Positions 9,713 through 21,299 of a stretch of 64,000 nucleotides of DNA are shown here, piece after piece. A program made the position numbers and the translations under genes. A model generated the notes under the pieces. The model was not told where the DNA came from. It saw nothing but the letters and a program-made list of their open reading frames with translations, and made no database searches. Position 1 is the first letter of the stretch. Every line of letters begins with the position of its first letter. The DNA is from Gemmatimonadaceae bacterium (GTDB taxonomy: Bacteria; Gemmatimonadota; Gemmatimonadetes; Gemmatimonadales; Gemmatimonadaceae): the NCBI GenBank assembly GCA_020851035.1, contig JADZDM010000025.1:124001-188000 (forward strand). Direction: 5' to 3'.

Positions 9713-11002
9713 ATGGTGGGGAAGTCCGGCGTCGTGCGGGTCGTGCTGACGGCGGTTGCCGTGACGCTCACGGCGTGCGGCAGCGAGGGCGGCACGGCGC
9801 CGCGGACCGGCGACTCCACGGCACTCGTCCGACCGCCACCGCCGGCGCGCGACACCATCACGGTGCGCGCGTGGGCGCGCAGCAGCGTGACCTTCCCGTA
9901 CACGCTCGACCGGATAGCGATCCGCTCCACCAGCGCGTTCCTCACCACTGGCACGAACGCCGTGAGCGCCATCGACCCGCGCACCGGGACGGTGCTCTGG
10001 ACCCGCACGGACGTCTCGCCTGGATCGTTCGCCGGTGCTGCAGGCGTCTTCCAGTTCGCGCTGGGCGCGTTCGACGCGCGCCAGGAAGTGATCGTCGATG
10101 CCCTCACGGGCGCCACACGCTACACGGCACCCGTGCCGGCATCCGGCTACGTCGGGACGATCGGTGCGGTCGGCACCACGGTCATCGGTCGCACCGGCAG
10201 CGACACGGTGGTCGCCCGCAACGCGCACACCGGCAGCCTGCTCTGGAAAGTGCGCGTGCCCTTCGGTGACTGCGGCCTGATCGAGTCGGCCCGCTGCCTT
10301 CACTACGCCGGCCACGGTGGCACCGCGTTCCACTTCATCCGGCTGTCCGGCGGCGTGGTGGGCGGCCGCTACGAACTGGTGCGCGTGAGCGACGCCGGCG
10401 TGGTGCAATCGACGGCGTTCGTCGACCCGACGGCCGGCGGGTTCCCGACCTTCGCGATGCAACCCGCCGTCGCGGTGGATTCGGCGGGCCGAGTCGTGGT
10501 CGTCACGACGTTCACCGGCACCACCGCGCTCGATGGTGCGACGGGTGCGATCCTCTGGAGCGCCGTCCGCCTCAGCGTGAGCAACGGCGTCCTGATGGAG
10601 CAGCCGGTGGTGCTGCTGACCGGCGGTGCCGATCCGCTCGTGCACCTCGTCTTCCGCTACATGACGTCCATGTCCGGCGGCTACTCGCGCGAGACGATCC
10701 GCCAAGCGACGACCGGCCGGGTGGTGCGGCAGGTGTTGCGCCCCGCCGTTGGGCTGGATGCCGTGTCGGTGCGGCCGTGCGGCGACGCCGGCATGGTGCT
10801 GCTGCGGACGGGCGGGCGCTTCATCCACACCGACACCCGCACCGGCACCGAGACGGCCGGCCAGATCGTCGATGCCACGACCGGCGCACCCGTCGAGCCC
10901 CCCGCCACCGCCACCTGGGTCGAGACGTTCGCGCCCGGCGCACTGGTGTACGCCACCGGCTCGGGGCCCGACGCCCTCGTCGGCTTCCCCTGCGCGCCGT
11001 GA
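9713..11002 (+). CDS. Lipoprotein with PQQ/WD-like beta-propeller repeats
   Basis: 429 residues from ATG 9713, chosen because it places a lipoprotein signal directly at the N-terminus: MVGKSGVVRVVLTAVAVT followed by lipobox LTAC-G. Two cysteines (in FGDCGLIESARC) may form a disulfide. The body has repeated pairs such as VSAIDPRTGTVLWTR, VDALTGATRYTA, RNAHTGSLLWKV and ALDGATGAILWSA. These are the PQQ-like (BamB-like) propeller repeat, in which a Gly-Thr-x-x-W closes each blade. The likely location is the periplasmic face of a membrane. A scaffold or assembly role such as BamB's is possible, but nothing nearby supports it. An upstream extension of the frame to 9650 is unlikely to be coding. Confidence 0.7.
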   Translation: MVGKSGVVRVVLTAVAVTLTACGSEGGTAPRTGDSTALVRPPPPARDTITVRAWARSSVTFPYTLDRIAIRSTSAFLTTGTNAVSAIDPRTGTVLWTRTDVSPGSFAGAAGVFQFALGAFDARQEVIVDALTGATRYTAPVPASGYVGTIGAVGTTVIGRTGSDTVVARNAHTGSLLWKVRVPFGDCGLIESARCLHYAGHGGTAFHFIRLSGGVVGGRYELVRVSDAGVVQSTAFVDPTAGGFPTFAMQPAVAVDSAGRVVVVTTFTGTTALDGATGAILWSAVRLSVSNGVLMEQPVVLLTGGADPLVHLVFRYMTSMSGGYSRETIRQATTGRVVRQVLRPAVGLDAVSVRPCGDAGMVLLRTGGRFIHTDTRTGTETAGQIVDATTGAPVEPPATATWVETFAPGALVYATGSGPDALVGFPCAP

Positions 11003-11101
11003 CACAGCCGCCTGTCCGCGACCGGCCGCCCGCGCACTGATCCGGTCACGCCCGCACGATTCCGGCTCGCGCAGCGCCAAGCGACCCGGCACCGTGCCCC
11101 C

Positions 11102-12640
11102 ATGCTCGCCTCACTCCGCTCCGCCGCCGTACTCGGCATCGACGCCACCAGCGTCACCGTCGAGGTCAACGTCTCCCAGGGCCTCCCGCTCTGGACGATC
11201 GTCGGCCTCGCCGACAGCGTCGTCAAGGAATCCAAGGAACGCGTCGTCGCCGCACTCCGGGAATGTGGCTTCCGCATCCCCTCGCTCCGCGTCCTCGCCG
11301 CCCTCGCGCCCGCCGACATCCGCAAGATCGGCAACGCCTACGACCTGCCGATCGCACTCGGCTTCCTGGTGGCGACCGGACAACTGCGCGCCACAGCCCT
11401 CGACAACCTCGTCGCCATCGGTGAACTCGGACTCGACGGCTCGCTCCGCGCCGTCCGCGGCTCGCTCTCGGTGGCCCGCATGCTCGCCGCCGAACGGGGC
11501 AGAGCCACCCTCCTCCTGCCACCCGCCAACGTCACCGAGGCCGCCCTCGTCCCCGGCGTGCCACTCGCCACCGCCAGCTCGCTGAAGGAACTCGTCGCCG
11601 CGCTCGCCCGTGGGCCCCTCCCGCCGGCCGGCGTGCCGCCGGTCACGACGCGACTCGACACCGACATCCCCGACTTCGCCGACGTCGTGGGCCAGCCCAC
11701 CGCCAAGCGCGCGCTGCTCATCGCCGCCGCCGGGGGCCACAACGTCGCGATGACCGGACCGCCAGGCACCGGCAAGACGATGCTCGCGCGACGACTGCCG
11801 GGGATCATGCCGCCGCTCACCGACAGCCAGCTCCTCGACGTCGTCGCGGTGCATTCCGTCGCCGGCACGCTCAGCGCGGCGCAGCTCCACGGTCGCCTCG
11901 CCCCGTTTCGCGCACCGCATCACACCGTCAGCACCGCAGGCCTCATCGGCGGTGGCAGCGGCCCGCGCCCCGGCGAGGTGAGCCTCGCGCATGGCGGTGT
12001 GCTCTTCCTGGACGAATTGCCCGAGCTCCAACCCGCCGCGCTCGAGGCGCTCCGCCAACCTCTGGAAGACCGGCGCGTCACCATCGCTCGCGTCAACGGC
12101 AGCGTGTGCTTCCCGTCGGACATCCTGCTCGTCGTGGCCATGAACCCATGCCCGTGCGGCTTCGCCGGTCACGCCACCATCGCCTGCCAGTGCGACGAGC
12201 GCGCCCTCGCCCGCTACCGCCGACGCGTTTCCGGCCCGCTCGCCGACCGCATCGACCTCCACGTCCCCGTCGGCACCGTCCCGCTCGCGGAACTCGACAC
12301 CACCCTGCGCCCGCCGGAGTCGGACATGCTCCGCGAAACGGTCATCGCGGCGCGCGCCCGCCAGCTCGACCGCGGACAGGCGCTGAACGCGACCATCGCC
12401 CCGCGCCGCCTGACCACCACGGGACTCTTCGACCCGGACGCCCTCGCACTCCTCCGCGACGCCAGCGACCGACTCGGCCTCTCCGCCCGCGCCTGGCACC
12501 GGACCCTCCGGGTGGCACGGACGATCGCCGACCTCGCCGGCGCCGCGCCCGTCACCACCGGCGCCGTCGCCGAAGCCCTCCGCTACCGACGCACCGGACC
12601 GGGCACCCAGGCCAGTTCCGGGATTAGAGCAATCGCATGA
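11102..12640 (+). CDS. comM: ComM/YifB family Mg-chelatase-like AAA+ ATPase
   Basis: 512 residues, the usual length for the family. The N-terminal ChlI-fold domain starts with LRSAAVLGIDATSVTVEV and contains GLPLWTIVGLADSVVKESKE and ALAPADIRKIGNAYDLPIAL. The AAA+ core has Walker A GPPGTGKTMLARRLPG (about 219-234), Walker B LFLDELPEL, and MNPCPCGF with the zinc-like cysteine cluster PCPCGFAGHATIACQC. A C-terminal Mg-chelatase domain ends in RVARTIADLAG. ComM homologues are hexameric helicases that promote branch migration during natural transformation. The gene ends where the next frame can begin (ATGA at 12637). Confidence 0.93.
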   Translation: MLASLRSAAVLGIDATSVTVEVNVSQGLPLWTIVGLADSVVKESKERVVAALRECGFRIPSLRVLAALAPADIRKIGNAYDLPIALGFLVATGQLRATALDNLVAIGELGLDGSLRAVRGSLSVARMLAAERGRATLLLPPANVTEAALVPGVPLATASSLKELVAALARGPLPPAGVPPVTTRLDTDIPDFADVVGQPTAKRALLIAAAGGHNVAMTGPPGTGKTMLARRLPGIMPPLTDSQLLDVVAVHSVAGTLSAAQLHGRLAPFRAPHHTVSTAGLIGGGSGPRPGEVSLAHGGVLFLDELPELQPAALEALRQPLEDRRVTIARVNGSVCFPSDILLVVAMNPCPCGFAGHATIACQCDERALARYRRRVSGPLADRIDLHVPVGTVPLAELDTTLRPPESDMLRETVIAARARQLDRGQALNATIAPRRLTTTGLFDPDALALLRDASDRLGLSARAWHRTLRVARTIADLAGAAPVTTGAVAEALRYRRTGPGTQASSGIRAIA

Positions 12641-12676
12641 TCGGCGAGGGGAGGCACGGACCGTGCTGTCCAGAAT

Positions 12677-12684
12677 TACCTTGG
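12677..12684 (+). promoter_or_regulatory. Possible -7 box, TACCTTGG
   Basis: Seven of eight positions match TAnnTTTG, 66 bases before ATG 12751. This favours 12751 rather than the ATGA overlap at 12637 as the start of the hybrid kinase. The box alone is weak evidence. Confidence 0.3.
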
Positions 12685-12750
12685 AGAGCGTGCCCGTCAG
12701 TCGACCTCAGGGTCGCCGAAGCGCGATCCCTCCGGAGCGCACGATCCCGC

Positions 12751-15603
<2,853 letters not shown>

Positions 15604-15615
15604 GACCAGGGCGGT

Positions 15616-15633
15616 GGTGGCCCGTGAGCCACC
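15616..15633 (+). terminator. Weak hairpin after the hybrid kinase
   Basis: Six-base arms GGTGGC and GCCACC with a 6-base loop, 13 bases after the stop codon. There is no U-tract, so terminator function is uncertain. Confidence 0.3.
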
Positions 15634-15660
15634 CCGCTGCCTGCCATCACCACCGCGCCT

Positions 15661-15668
15661 TACGTTTC
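15661..15668 (+). promoter_or_regulatory. Possible -7 box, TACGTTTC
   Basis: Matches TAnnTTTG at seven of eight positions and lies 66 bases before the GTG at 15735. It could drive the membrane-protein and response-regulator pair. Confidence 0.35.
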
Positions 15669-15734
15669 GCCGTCCCGGTGGCCCGGCCAGGTCACCGCAT
15701 GCATCCCGCATCCCCGTTCCCGGAGCCGTCTGAC

Positions 15735-16427
15735 GTGTTTGGCTGCCTGCGTCGCTTCATCAGCCTCGTGATCCTCGCGGTCGTCGCGGTCGCGGCGTTC
15801 GCCACCCGCGACCTGTGGCTGCCGCGGGTCCGGCAGGCCTTGGGTGACGGGGGGCGCGCGCCGGGCACCGCCGCAGACTCCAGCGGCGCACCCGCCGACA
15901 CCGGCTGGAAGGCTCTCTCCTTCGTCGATGCCGACAAGGGGCGACGCGCGCTCGATCGCATCGCCCGGAAGAACGGCCCCGCCTACGTCAGCATGACGGC
16001 CGCCGACTTCGCCGCCGCCGTCCTGGACTCGCTTGGCGCACAGCTCCCCGCCAGCGCCGACAGCGTGCAGGTCCGCGCCGTCGGCAGTGAATTCCAGATC
16101 CGCGCCACCGTCCGGCTGGGCGACCTCGGCGGCCGCGCCGTCCTCGGTCCGCTCGCCTCGATGGTCGGTGATCGCGAACGGCTCACCCTCGGCGGATCAC
16201 TCGAACCCGGTGGCACCCCCGGGGTAGCGCAGTTCAGGCTCACGCGCGTGAAGATCGGCGACTTCCCGATCCCGGCGCCCGTCGTGCCGAAGCTCGTCTC
16301 CTCGCTGAACCGCCGCCCCCCGGCCCCCGGCATCGATCCCGCCGCCATGGCCATCCGGCTGCCCGCCGGCGTGGGTGACATCCGCGTCGCCCAGGGGCGC
16401 ATCACGATCTACCGCGCCACACCGTGA
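15735..16427 (+). CDS. Membrane-anchored protein of unknown function
   Basis: 230 residues from GTG 15735, chosen because GGAG sits 9 bases upstream and the protein then begins with a normal anchor (CLRRFISLVILAVVAVAAFA). Starts at 15624 or 15699 would add unlikely residues. The remainder is a single soluble, presumably extracytoplasmic domain with LGDLGGRAVLGPLASMVG, VAQFRLTRVKIGDFPIPAPV and a beta-rich end IRVAQGRITIYRATP. No family was recognised. The stop overlaps the next gene's GTG by four bases, implying translational coupling with the NtrC-type regulator. It may therefore be an envelope partner or target of that system. Confidence 0.65.
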   Translation: MFGCLRRFISLVILAVVAVAAFATRDLWLPRVRQALGDGGRAPGTAADSSGAPADTGWKALSFVDADKGRRALDRIARKNGPAYVSMTAADFAAAVLDSLGAQLPASADSVQVRAVGSEFQIRATVRLGDLGGRAVLGPLASMVGDRERLTLGGSLEPGGTPGVAQFRLTRVKIGDFPIPAPVVPKLVSSLNRRPPAPGIDPAAMAIRLPAGVGDIRVAQGRITIYRATP

Positions 16428-17800
16428 ACCGTCGCATTCTCGTCATCGATGATGAAGCCCCCATCCGCTCCGCCCTCGGCCAGCTCCTCGAGTACGAGGG
16501 CTACGAGGTGCGCACCGTCAGCAACGGCGCCGATGGCCTGACCGAGTACGACCGCTTCCGGCCGCACCTCGTCTTCAGCGACGTGAAGATGGCCGGCATG
16601 GACGGCCTCGACGTCCTGCGTGCACTCCGGGCCCGGGACTCGCGTGCCCTCGTCGTCATGATCAGCGGCCATGCCACGCTCGCCACGGCGGTCGAGGCCA
16701 CGCAGGCCGGCGCCTACGACGTGATGGAGAAGCCGCTCGACACCGATCGGATCCTCGTGCTGCTGCGCAACGCGCTTCGCCACCTCGACCTCGTCGAGGA
16801 GAACGCCACCCTCCTCGAGCAGCTCGATGCGCGCCGCGAGATCGTGGGGCAGAGCCACGCCATCACCGCACTGCTCGAGCGGGTGGACAAGGTCGCCGCC
16901 ACCCCGGCACGCGTGCTCATCACGGGCGAGAACGGCACCGGCAAGGAACTCGTCGCCCGCGCCGTGCACCGCGGCTCGGCCCGTGCGAAGAAGCCGTTCG
17001 TCGAGGTCAACTGCGCGGCCATTCCCGGGGAACTCATCGAGAGTGAGCTCTTCGGACACATGCGGGGCTCGTTCACCGGCGCCATCGCCGACCGCCCCGG
17101 CAAGTTCGAGCAGGCCGACGGCGGCACGTTGTTCCTCGACGAGATCGGCGACATGTCGCTCGCCGCGCAGGCCAAGGTGCTCCGCGTGCTGCAGGACGGC
17201 GTCGTCACCCGCATCGGCGGCTCCAAGCCGGTCCAGGTCGACGTCCGCGTGCTCGCCGCCACCAACAAGGAACTCGAGCACGAGATCGCCGAGGGCCGGT
17301 TCCGCGAGGACCTGTTCTACCGGCTGAACGTCGTGCCCATCAGCGTGCCGGCCCTGCGCGAGCGGCGCGAGGACATCCCGCTGCTGATCGCGTTCTTCGT
17401 GCAGCAGATGGCGCAGCGCGACGGCATCGCCCCACGGCGCTTCGCCCCCGAGGCCATTGCCGCGCTCACGGAACTCGACTGGAGCGGCAACGTCCGCGAG
17501 CTGCGCAACACGGTCGAGCGGCTGCTGATCCTCGCCGGCGGCGACGGCATCACCGTGGCCGACGTGCACCGCCTCGTCGGCCGCCCCAGCGCCGACACCG
17601 CCGGCCTCGGGGCGCTCATGCAGTGCAAGAGCTTCGAGGACTTCAAGCTGGCCGCCGAGGAGGCGTTCCTGCGCGTGAAGCTCCGTGAGCACGACTGGAA
17701 TGTGAGTGAGACGGCCCGCGCCCTCGACATGCCGCGCTCCAACCTGTACAAGAAGATCGAGCGCTACGGCCTGGTGCGCGCCGGCATGGCCGCCACCTGA
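16424..17800 (+). CDS. Sigma-54-dependent response regulator, NtrC/NtrX type
   Basis: 458 residues. The receiver domain (1-120) has DDE acidic residues, phospho-acceptor Asp53 in FSDVKMAGMDG and Lys in MEKPLD. The AAA+ domain (about 141-380) has Walker A GENGTGKELVARAVH, the sigma-54 contact loop GSFTGA (Ser in place of the usual Ala), Walker B TLFLDEIGD, and the arginine-finger region FREDLFYRLNVVPI. A Fis-type helix-turn-helix follows (WNVSETARALDMPRSNLYKK). MPRSNLYKKI resembles NtrX. The start overlaps the preceding gene (GTGA) and the stop overlaps the next ATG. No kinase is adjacent; the NtrY-like kinase 11 kb upstream and the hybrid kinases are candidate partners by inference only. Confidence 0.92.
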   Translation: MNRRILVIDDEAPIRSALGQLLEYEGYEVRTVSNGADGLTEYDRFRPHLVFSDVKMAGMDGLDVLRALRARDSRALVVMISGHATLATAVEATQAGAYDVMEKPLDTDRILVLLRNALRHLDLVEENATLLEQLDARREIVGQSHAITALLERVDKVAATPARVLITGENGTGKELVARAVHRGSARAKKPFVEVNCAAIPGELIESELFGHMRGSFTGAIADRPGKFEQADGGTLFLDEIGDMSLAAQAKVLRVLQDGVVTRIGGSKPVQVDVRVLAATNKELEHEIAEGRFREDLFYRLNVVPISVPALRERREDIPLLIAFFVQQMAQRDGIAPRRFAPEAIAALTELDWSGNVRELRNTVERLLILAGGDGITVADVHRLVGRPSADTAGLGALMQCKSFEDFKLAAEEAFLRVKLREHDWNVSETARALDMPRSNLYKKIERYGLVRAGMAAT

Positions 17801-18519
17801 TGGCACGCGTGAACCGGTACGGCCAGGCCATCGGTGATGCCGTCCTGAACTGGGCGCCGCCGCCCGCGCCGGAGCGCACCCCCATCCGCGGCACGCGATG
17901 CGACCTCGAGCCGCTCGACATCGAGGCGCACTGCGATGCGCTGTACGAGGCCAACGCCCGCGGCGACGGCAGTGCCTGGACGTACCTGTTCGCCGAGCCC
18001 CCGGCCTCGCGCGAGGCGTACGCGGCGTACCTCGCCGACAACCTCCTCGGGCTCGACCCGCTCTGCCACGCCATCATCGACCGCGCCAGCGGCGCGGCGG
18101 TCGGTGTTGCGAGCTACCTGCGGATCACACCGGCCCACGGCTGCATCGAGGTGGGCCACATCAACTTCTCGCCGGCGCTGCAGCGCACCCCGATCGCCAC
18201 CGAGGCGATGTACCTCATGATGCGCCACGTCTTCGAGCTGGGCTACCGGCGCTACGAGTGGAAGTGCGACGCGCTCAACGCGCCGTCGCGCGCCGCCGCG
18301 CAGCGGCTCGGGTTCTCGTTCGAGGGGGTCTTCCGCAAGGCGATCGTCTACAAGGGCCGCAGTCGCGACACGGCCTGGTTCTCGATCACCGACGACGAGT
18401 GGCCGGCGGTGCGCGCCGCGTTCGAGCAGTGGCTGGCACCGGGGAACTTCGACGCGCACGGGTCGCAGCGGGTGCAACTCCGGTGGCTCACGGCGCCGCT
18501 CCTCCGGGCCGTCGGCTGA
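17800..18519 (+). CDS. GNAT family acetyltransferase, RimJ/RimL type
   Basis: 239 residues; the ATG shares one base with the preceding TGA. The GNAT fold is visible from LEPLDIEAHCDALYEA through a strand AVGVASYLRITPAHGCIEVGH, the acetyl-CoA-binding region LQRTPIATEAMYLMMRHVF, and the C-terminal YEWKCDALNAPSRAAAQRLG followed by FEGVFRKAIVYKGRSRDTAWFS. This arrangement is typical of RimJ/RimL-like N-acetyltransferases acting on protein N-termini or small amines. The acceptor is unknown. Co-transcription with the sigma-54 regulator is likely from the overlap, but a functional link is not evident. Confidence 0.85.
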   Translation: MARVNRYGQAIGDAVLNWAPPPAPERTPIRGTRCDLEPLDIEAHCDALYEANARGDGSAWTYLFAEPPASREAYAAYLADNLLGLDPLCHAIIDRASGAAVGVASYLRITPAHGCIEVGHINFSPALQRTPIATEAMYLMMRHVFELGYRRYEWKCDALNAPSRAAAQRLGFSFEGVFRKAIVYKGRSRDTAWFSITDDEWPAVRAAFEQWLAPGNFDAHGSQRVQLRWLTAPLLRAVG

Positions 18520-18560
18520 GCGGCGCCGGCGCATCGCCCGGAACCGGCAGTCGCCGGACC

Positions 18561-18640
18561 GGGGCGCGGGGCGCGGGGCGCTGGGGCGGGGGGCGGTGGG
18601 CGGTGGGCTGAGGGGCGACGGGTGGCGATGGGTGTTCGGC
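18561..18640 (+). other. G-run tract, potential G-quadruplex
   Basis: Runs of four guanines at 18561, 18568, 18575 and 18583 separated by 3-4 bases (CGC, CGC, CGCT), then six guanines at 18588 and further GGG runs to about 18637. The tract ends directly before the TATCTTTG box and lies on the coding strand upstream of the aldehyde dehydrogenase. It meets the usual G-quadruplex pattern. Confidence 0.5.
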
Positions 18641-18648
18641 TATCTTTG
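18641..18648 (+). promoter_or_regulatory. TATCTTTG promoter box (Bacteroidota-like -7 element)
   Basis: Exact match to TAnnTTTG, 56 bases before the ATG at 18705. The same octamer occurs before yajQ at almost the same distance. No clear upstream TTG element is visible. Confidence 0.5.
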
Positions 18649-18704
18649 AGCCTGCCGTGCCGGCGACGACTGCCCGGCCCGGGACCTTCCATCCCAGTGC
18701 CTCC

Positions 18705-20189
18705 ATGACCGATTTCCAGAATTACATCGCCGGCCAGTGGGTCGCGCCGTCCACCGGCGCCTGGTTCGAGAACCGCAATCCCGCCGACACGACTGACCTC
18801 ATCGGCCGTTTCCCGCGATCCGCGCCGGCGGACATCGACCGGGCTGTCGCCAGCGCCGTGAAGGGCTTCGCCGCCTGGAAGCTGGTGCCGGCACCCGCCC
18901 GGGGTGACGTCCTGCGCCGCGTGGGAGACCTGCTCACCGCCCGCAAGGAAGAGCTGGCCGACCTGATGACCCGCGAGATGGGCAAGCCGCTGGCCGAGAC
19001 CCGCGGCGATGTGCAGGAGGGCATCGACACGGCCTATTACGCCGGCACCATGGGGCGGCAGCTCTTCGGCCACACGGTGCCGAGCGAGCTGGCCAACAAG
19101 TGGGCCATGAGCTTCCGCCGCCCGATCGGCGTCTGCGGCCTCGTCACCCCGTTCAACTTCCCGCTGGCGATCCCCACCTGGAAGAGCTTCCCGGCGCTGC
19201 TCTGCGGCAACTCGGTGATCTTCAAGCCGGCCGAGGACGTGCCGCACACCGTCGCGGTGCTGGTGGAGATCCTGCTCGAGGCCGGTGTTCACCCGGAGGC
19301 GGTGCAGCTCGTCCACGGCCTCGGCGAGGAGGTCGGCTCCGCCCTCGTCTCGCATCCGGACGTGCCGGTCATCTCATTCACGGGCTCCACCGAGACGGGG
19401 TCCCTCGTGGGCGAGACCTGTGGCCGGATGCACAAGCGCCTCTCGCTGGAGATGGGCGGCAAGAACGCCCAGATCGTCCTCGACGACGCCAACCTCGACC
19501 TGGCCCTCGAGGGGGTGCTCTGGGGTGCGTTCGGGACCACCGGGCAGCGCTGCACGGCCACCTCACGCCTGATCCTGCAATCCGGGATTCACGACGCCTT
19601 CCTCGACCGCCTCGCCGCGGCGGCCTCGAAGCTGCGCCTGGGCGACGGCCGCAAGGCCGGCACCGACGTGGGGCCGCTCATTCACGCCGATTCCCGCGCC
19701 AAGGTCGAGCGCTATGTCGAGATCGGGAAGGCCGCGGGGAACACCCTCGTCACGGGAGGCCGGGCCGCCACCGGCGGGGCGCTGGACAACGGGTTCTTCT
19801 TCGAGCCCACGATCTTCGCCGGCGTGAAGCAGGGCGACCGGCTCGAGCAGGAGGAGATCTTCGGGCCGGTCCTGAGCGTCATCCGCGTCGATGACGCCGA
19901 CGAGGCCTTCCGCGTCAACAACGGGGTGAAGTACGGGCTGTCGTCGTCACTTTACACGTCGAACGTGACCCTGGCCTTCCGCGCCCTGAACGAGTTGGAC
20001 AACGGCATCACCTACGTCAACGCCCCCACCATCGGCGCCGAGGCGCACATGCCGTTCGGCGGGGTGAAGCAGACCGGGAACGGGCACCGGGAAGGGGGGT
20101 GGGAAGTGTACGACTTCTACTCCGAGACGAAGGTCGGGTATGTGGACTACTCCGGGCGCCTGCAGCGCGCGCAGATCGACAACTACTGA
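18705..20189 (+). CDS. Aldehyde dehydrogenase (semialdehyde dehydrogenase type)
   Basis: 494 residues from ATG 18705 (MTDFQNYIAGQWV, a standard ALDH opening); the frame extends upstream to 18657 but that part is not ALDH-like. Landmarks are TPFNFPLAIPTWKS, the cofactor loop SFTGSTETG, the catalytic Glu in SLEMGGKNAQIVLDDA, the catalytic Cys in GTTGQRCTATSRLI, EEIFGPVLSV, and a C-terminal PFGGVKQTGNGHREGG. The sequence style, including the ending FYSETKVGYVDYSGRLQRAQ, resembles alpha-aminoadipate or piperidine-6-carboxylate semialdehyde dehydrogenases. The substrate is not proven. The gene stands alone, with its own promoter box and a hairpin downstream. Confidence 0.88.
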   Translation: MTDFQNYIAGQWVAPSTGAWFENRNPADTTDLIGRFPRSAPADIDRAVASAVKGFAAWKLVPAPARGDVLRRVGDLLTARKEELADLMTREMGKPLAETRGDVQEGIDTAYYAGTMGRQLFGHTVPSELANKWAMSFRRPIGVCGLVTPFNFPLAIPTWKSFPALLCGNSVIFKPAEDVPHTVAVLVEILLEAGVHPEAVQLVHGLGEEVGSALVSHPDVPVISFTGSTETGSLVGETCGRMHKRLSLEMGGKNAQIVLDDANLDLALEGVLWGAFGTTGQRCTATSRLILQSGIHDAFLDRLAAAASKLRLGDGRKAGTDVGPLIHADSRAKVERYVEIGKAAGNTLVTGGRAATGGALDNGFFFEPTIFAGVKQGDRLEQEEIFGPVLSVIRVDDADEAFRVNNGVKYGLSSSLYTSNVTLAFRALNELDNGITYVNAPTIGAEAHMPFGGVKQTGNGHREGGWEVYDFYSETKVGYVDYSGRLQRAQIDNY

Positions 20190-20246
20190 CCCGCGTGCGC
20201 AGGGCGGTGCAGGATTTCGCGCTGCCCTGCGATACTCGGGTGTGTG

Positions 20247-20290
20247 CCGGTCCGGGGGCCGGTCGTATGCTGGAGCGATCCCCGGACCGG
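20247..20290. terminator. Perfect 11-base inverted repeat
   Basis: CCGGTCCGGGG (20247-20257) and CCCCGGACCGG (20280-20290) with a 22-base loop, 57 bases after the aldehyde dehydrogenase stop and 136 before lepB. No T-run follows directly; a run of six T lies at 20336-20341. It may act as a terminator or as a leader structure for lepB. Confidence 0.4.
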
Positions 20291-20426
20291 TGCGCGCCCG
20301 GCGCCTGACTTGCGGCCTGTCGCGGAGCAGGGTTGCTTTTTTCGCTGGAAGTCGGACGCAGACGCATGGCACATGCGCCGCCGGCTCCGAGTCACCATCC
20401 GCCGGACCCCCGTCCCGCAAGCCGTC

Positions 20427-21197
20427 ATGGACCTGAACACGCCAAGTCAGGCACCACCGCGCGCGATCTCCGAGGCGGAGCGTCGCGACGCCCTGCGCCG
20501 CGTGAACCGGCGCGGGCTTGCCTGGGCGTGGGAGTGGGCGAAGTCCTTCAGCGTGACGGTCCTGCTCATCCTGATCGTCCGCACCTTCCTCATCGACATC
20601 TTCCGCATCCCGTCGAGCAGCATGGAAGGGACGCTGCTGGTCGGTGACATCCTCTTCGTGAACAAGCTCGCCTACGGCGCCGAGGTGCCGTTCGCCGCCA
20701 CCCGGCTCCCGCCGGTGCGGGTGCCGCAGCGCGGGGAGCTGATCGTGTTCAAGTGGCCGCTCGATCACTCGAAGGCCTTCGTCAAGCGCCTCGTCGGCCT
20801 GCCTGGCGACACGATCGCCATGCGCCACGGGCGGCTGCTGGTCAACGGCGTCGCGCAGCGCGAACAGTTCACGCGCCGGATCCCGGGCGTGGCCGACCCG
20901 ATGGCGGTCGAGTTCGACTGGCTGCGCCGCGCCCTGCTGCCGGCGGCCCACGCCTCGCCCGGCGCCCACCCCACGCGCAACACCTGGGGCCCGCTCGTCG
21001 TGCCGCAGCACAACTACTTCATGCTCGGCGACAACCGCGACAATTCCTCCGACAGCCGCTACTGGGGCTTCGTCTCCGATTCGCTGCTGCTCGGCCAGCC
21101 CCTGCTCGTGTACTACAGCATCGTCCCTGATTCCGTCGCACACGGCTCGTGGCTCTCGCGCGTCCGGTGGCACCGCATCGGGGAACTCGTGCGGTGA
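20427..21197 (+). CDS. lepB: Signal peptidase I
   Basis: 256 residues from ATG 20427; the frame extends upstream to 20244 but that part is low quality. After a basic N-terminus there is one membrane segment (FSVTVLLILIVRTFLIDIF). Family boxes follow: B with catalytic Ser65 (RIPSSSMEGTLLVGD), D with catalytic Lys120 (KAFVKRLVGLPGD) and E (MLGDNRDNSSDSRYWG). It cleaves signal peptides on the periplasmic face of the inner membrane. It lies 102 bases upstream of rpoD on the same strand, and the two may share a transcript. Confidence 0.93.
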   Translation: MDLNTPSQAPPRAISEAERRDALRRVNRRGLAWAWEWAKSFSVTVLLILIVRTFLIDIFRIPSSSMEGTLLVGDILFVNKLAYGAEVPFAATRLPPVRVPQRGELIVFKWPLDHSKAFVKRLVGLPGDTIAMRHGRLLVNGVAQREQFTRRIPGVADPMAVEFDWLRRALLPAAHASPGAHPTRNTWGPLVVPQHNYFMLGDNRDNSSDSRYWGFVSDSLLLGQPLLVYYSIVPDSVAHGSWLSRVRWHRIGELVR

Positions 21198-21299
21198 TCG
21201 TCAGGCCGCACGCCTGACGCAGTGAACGACACACGGTCTCGCGGACTCCCTCCCCTCCGCGCGCCGTGCCATCCTCGTCGTGCCAAGGAGTTGTGTCAC

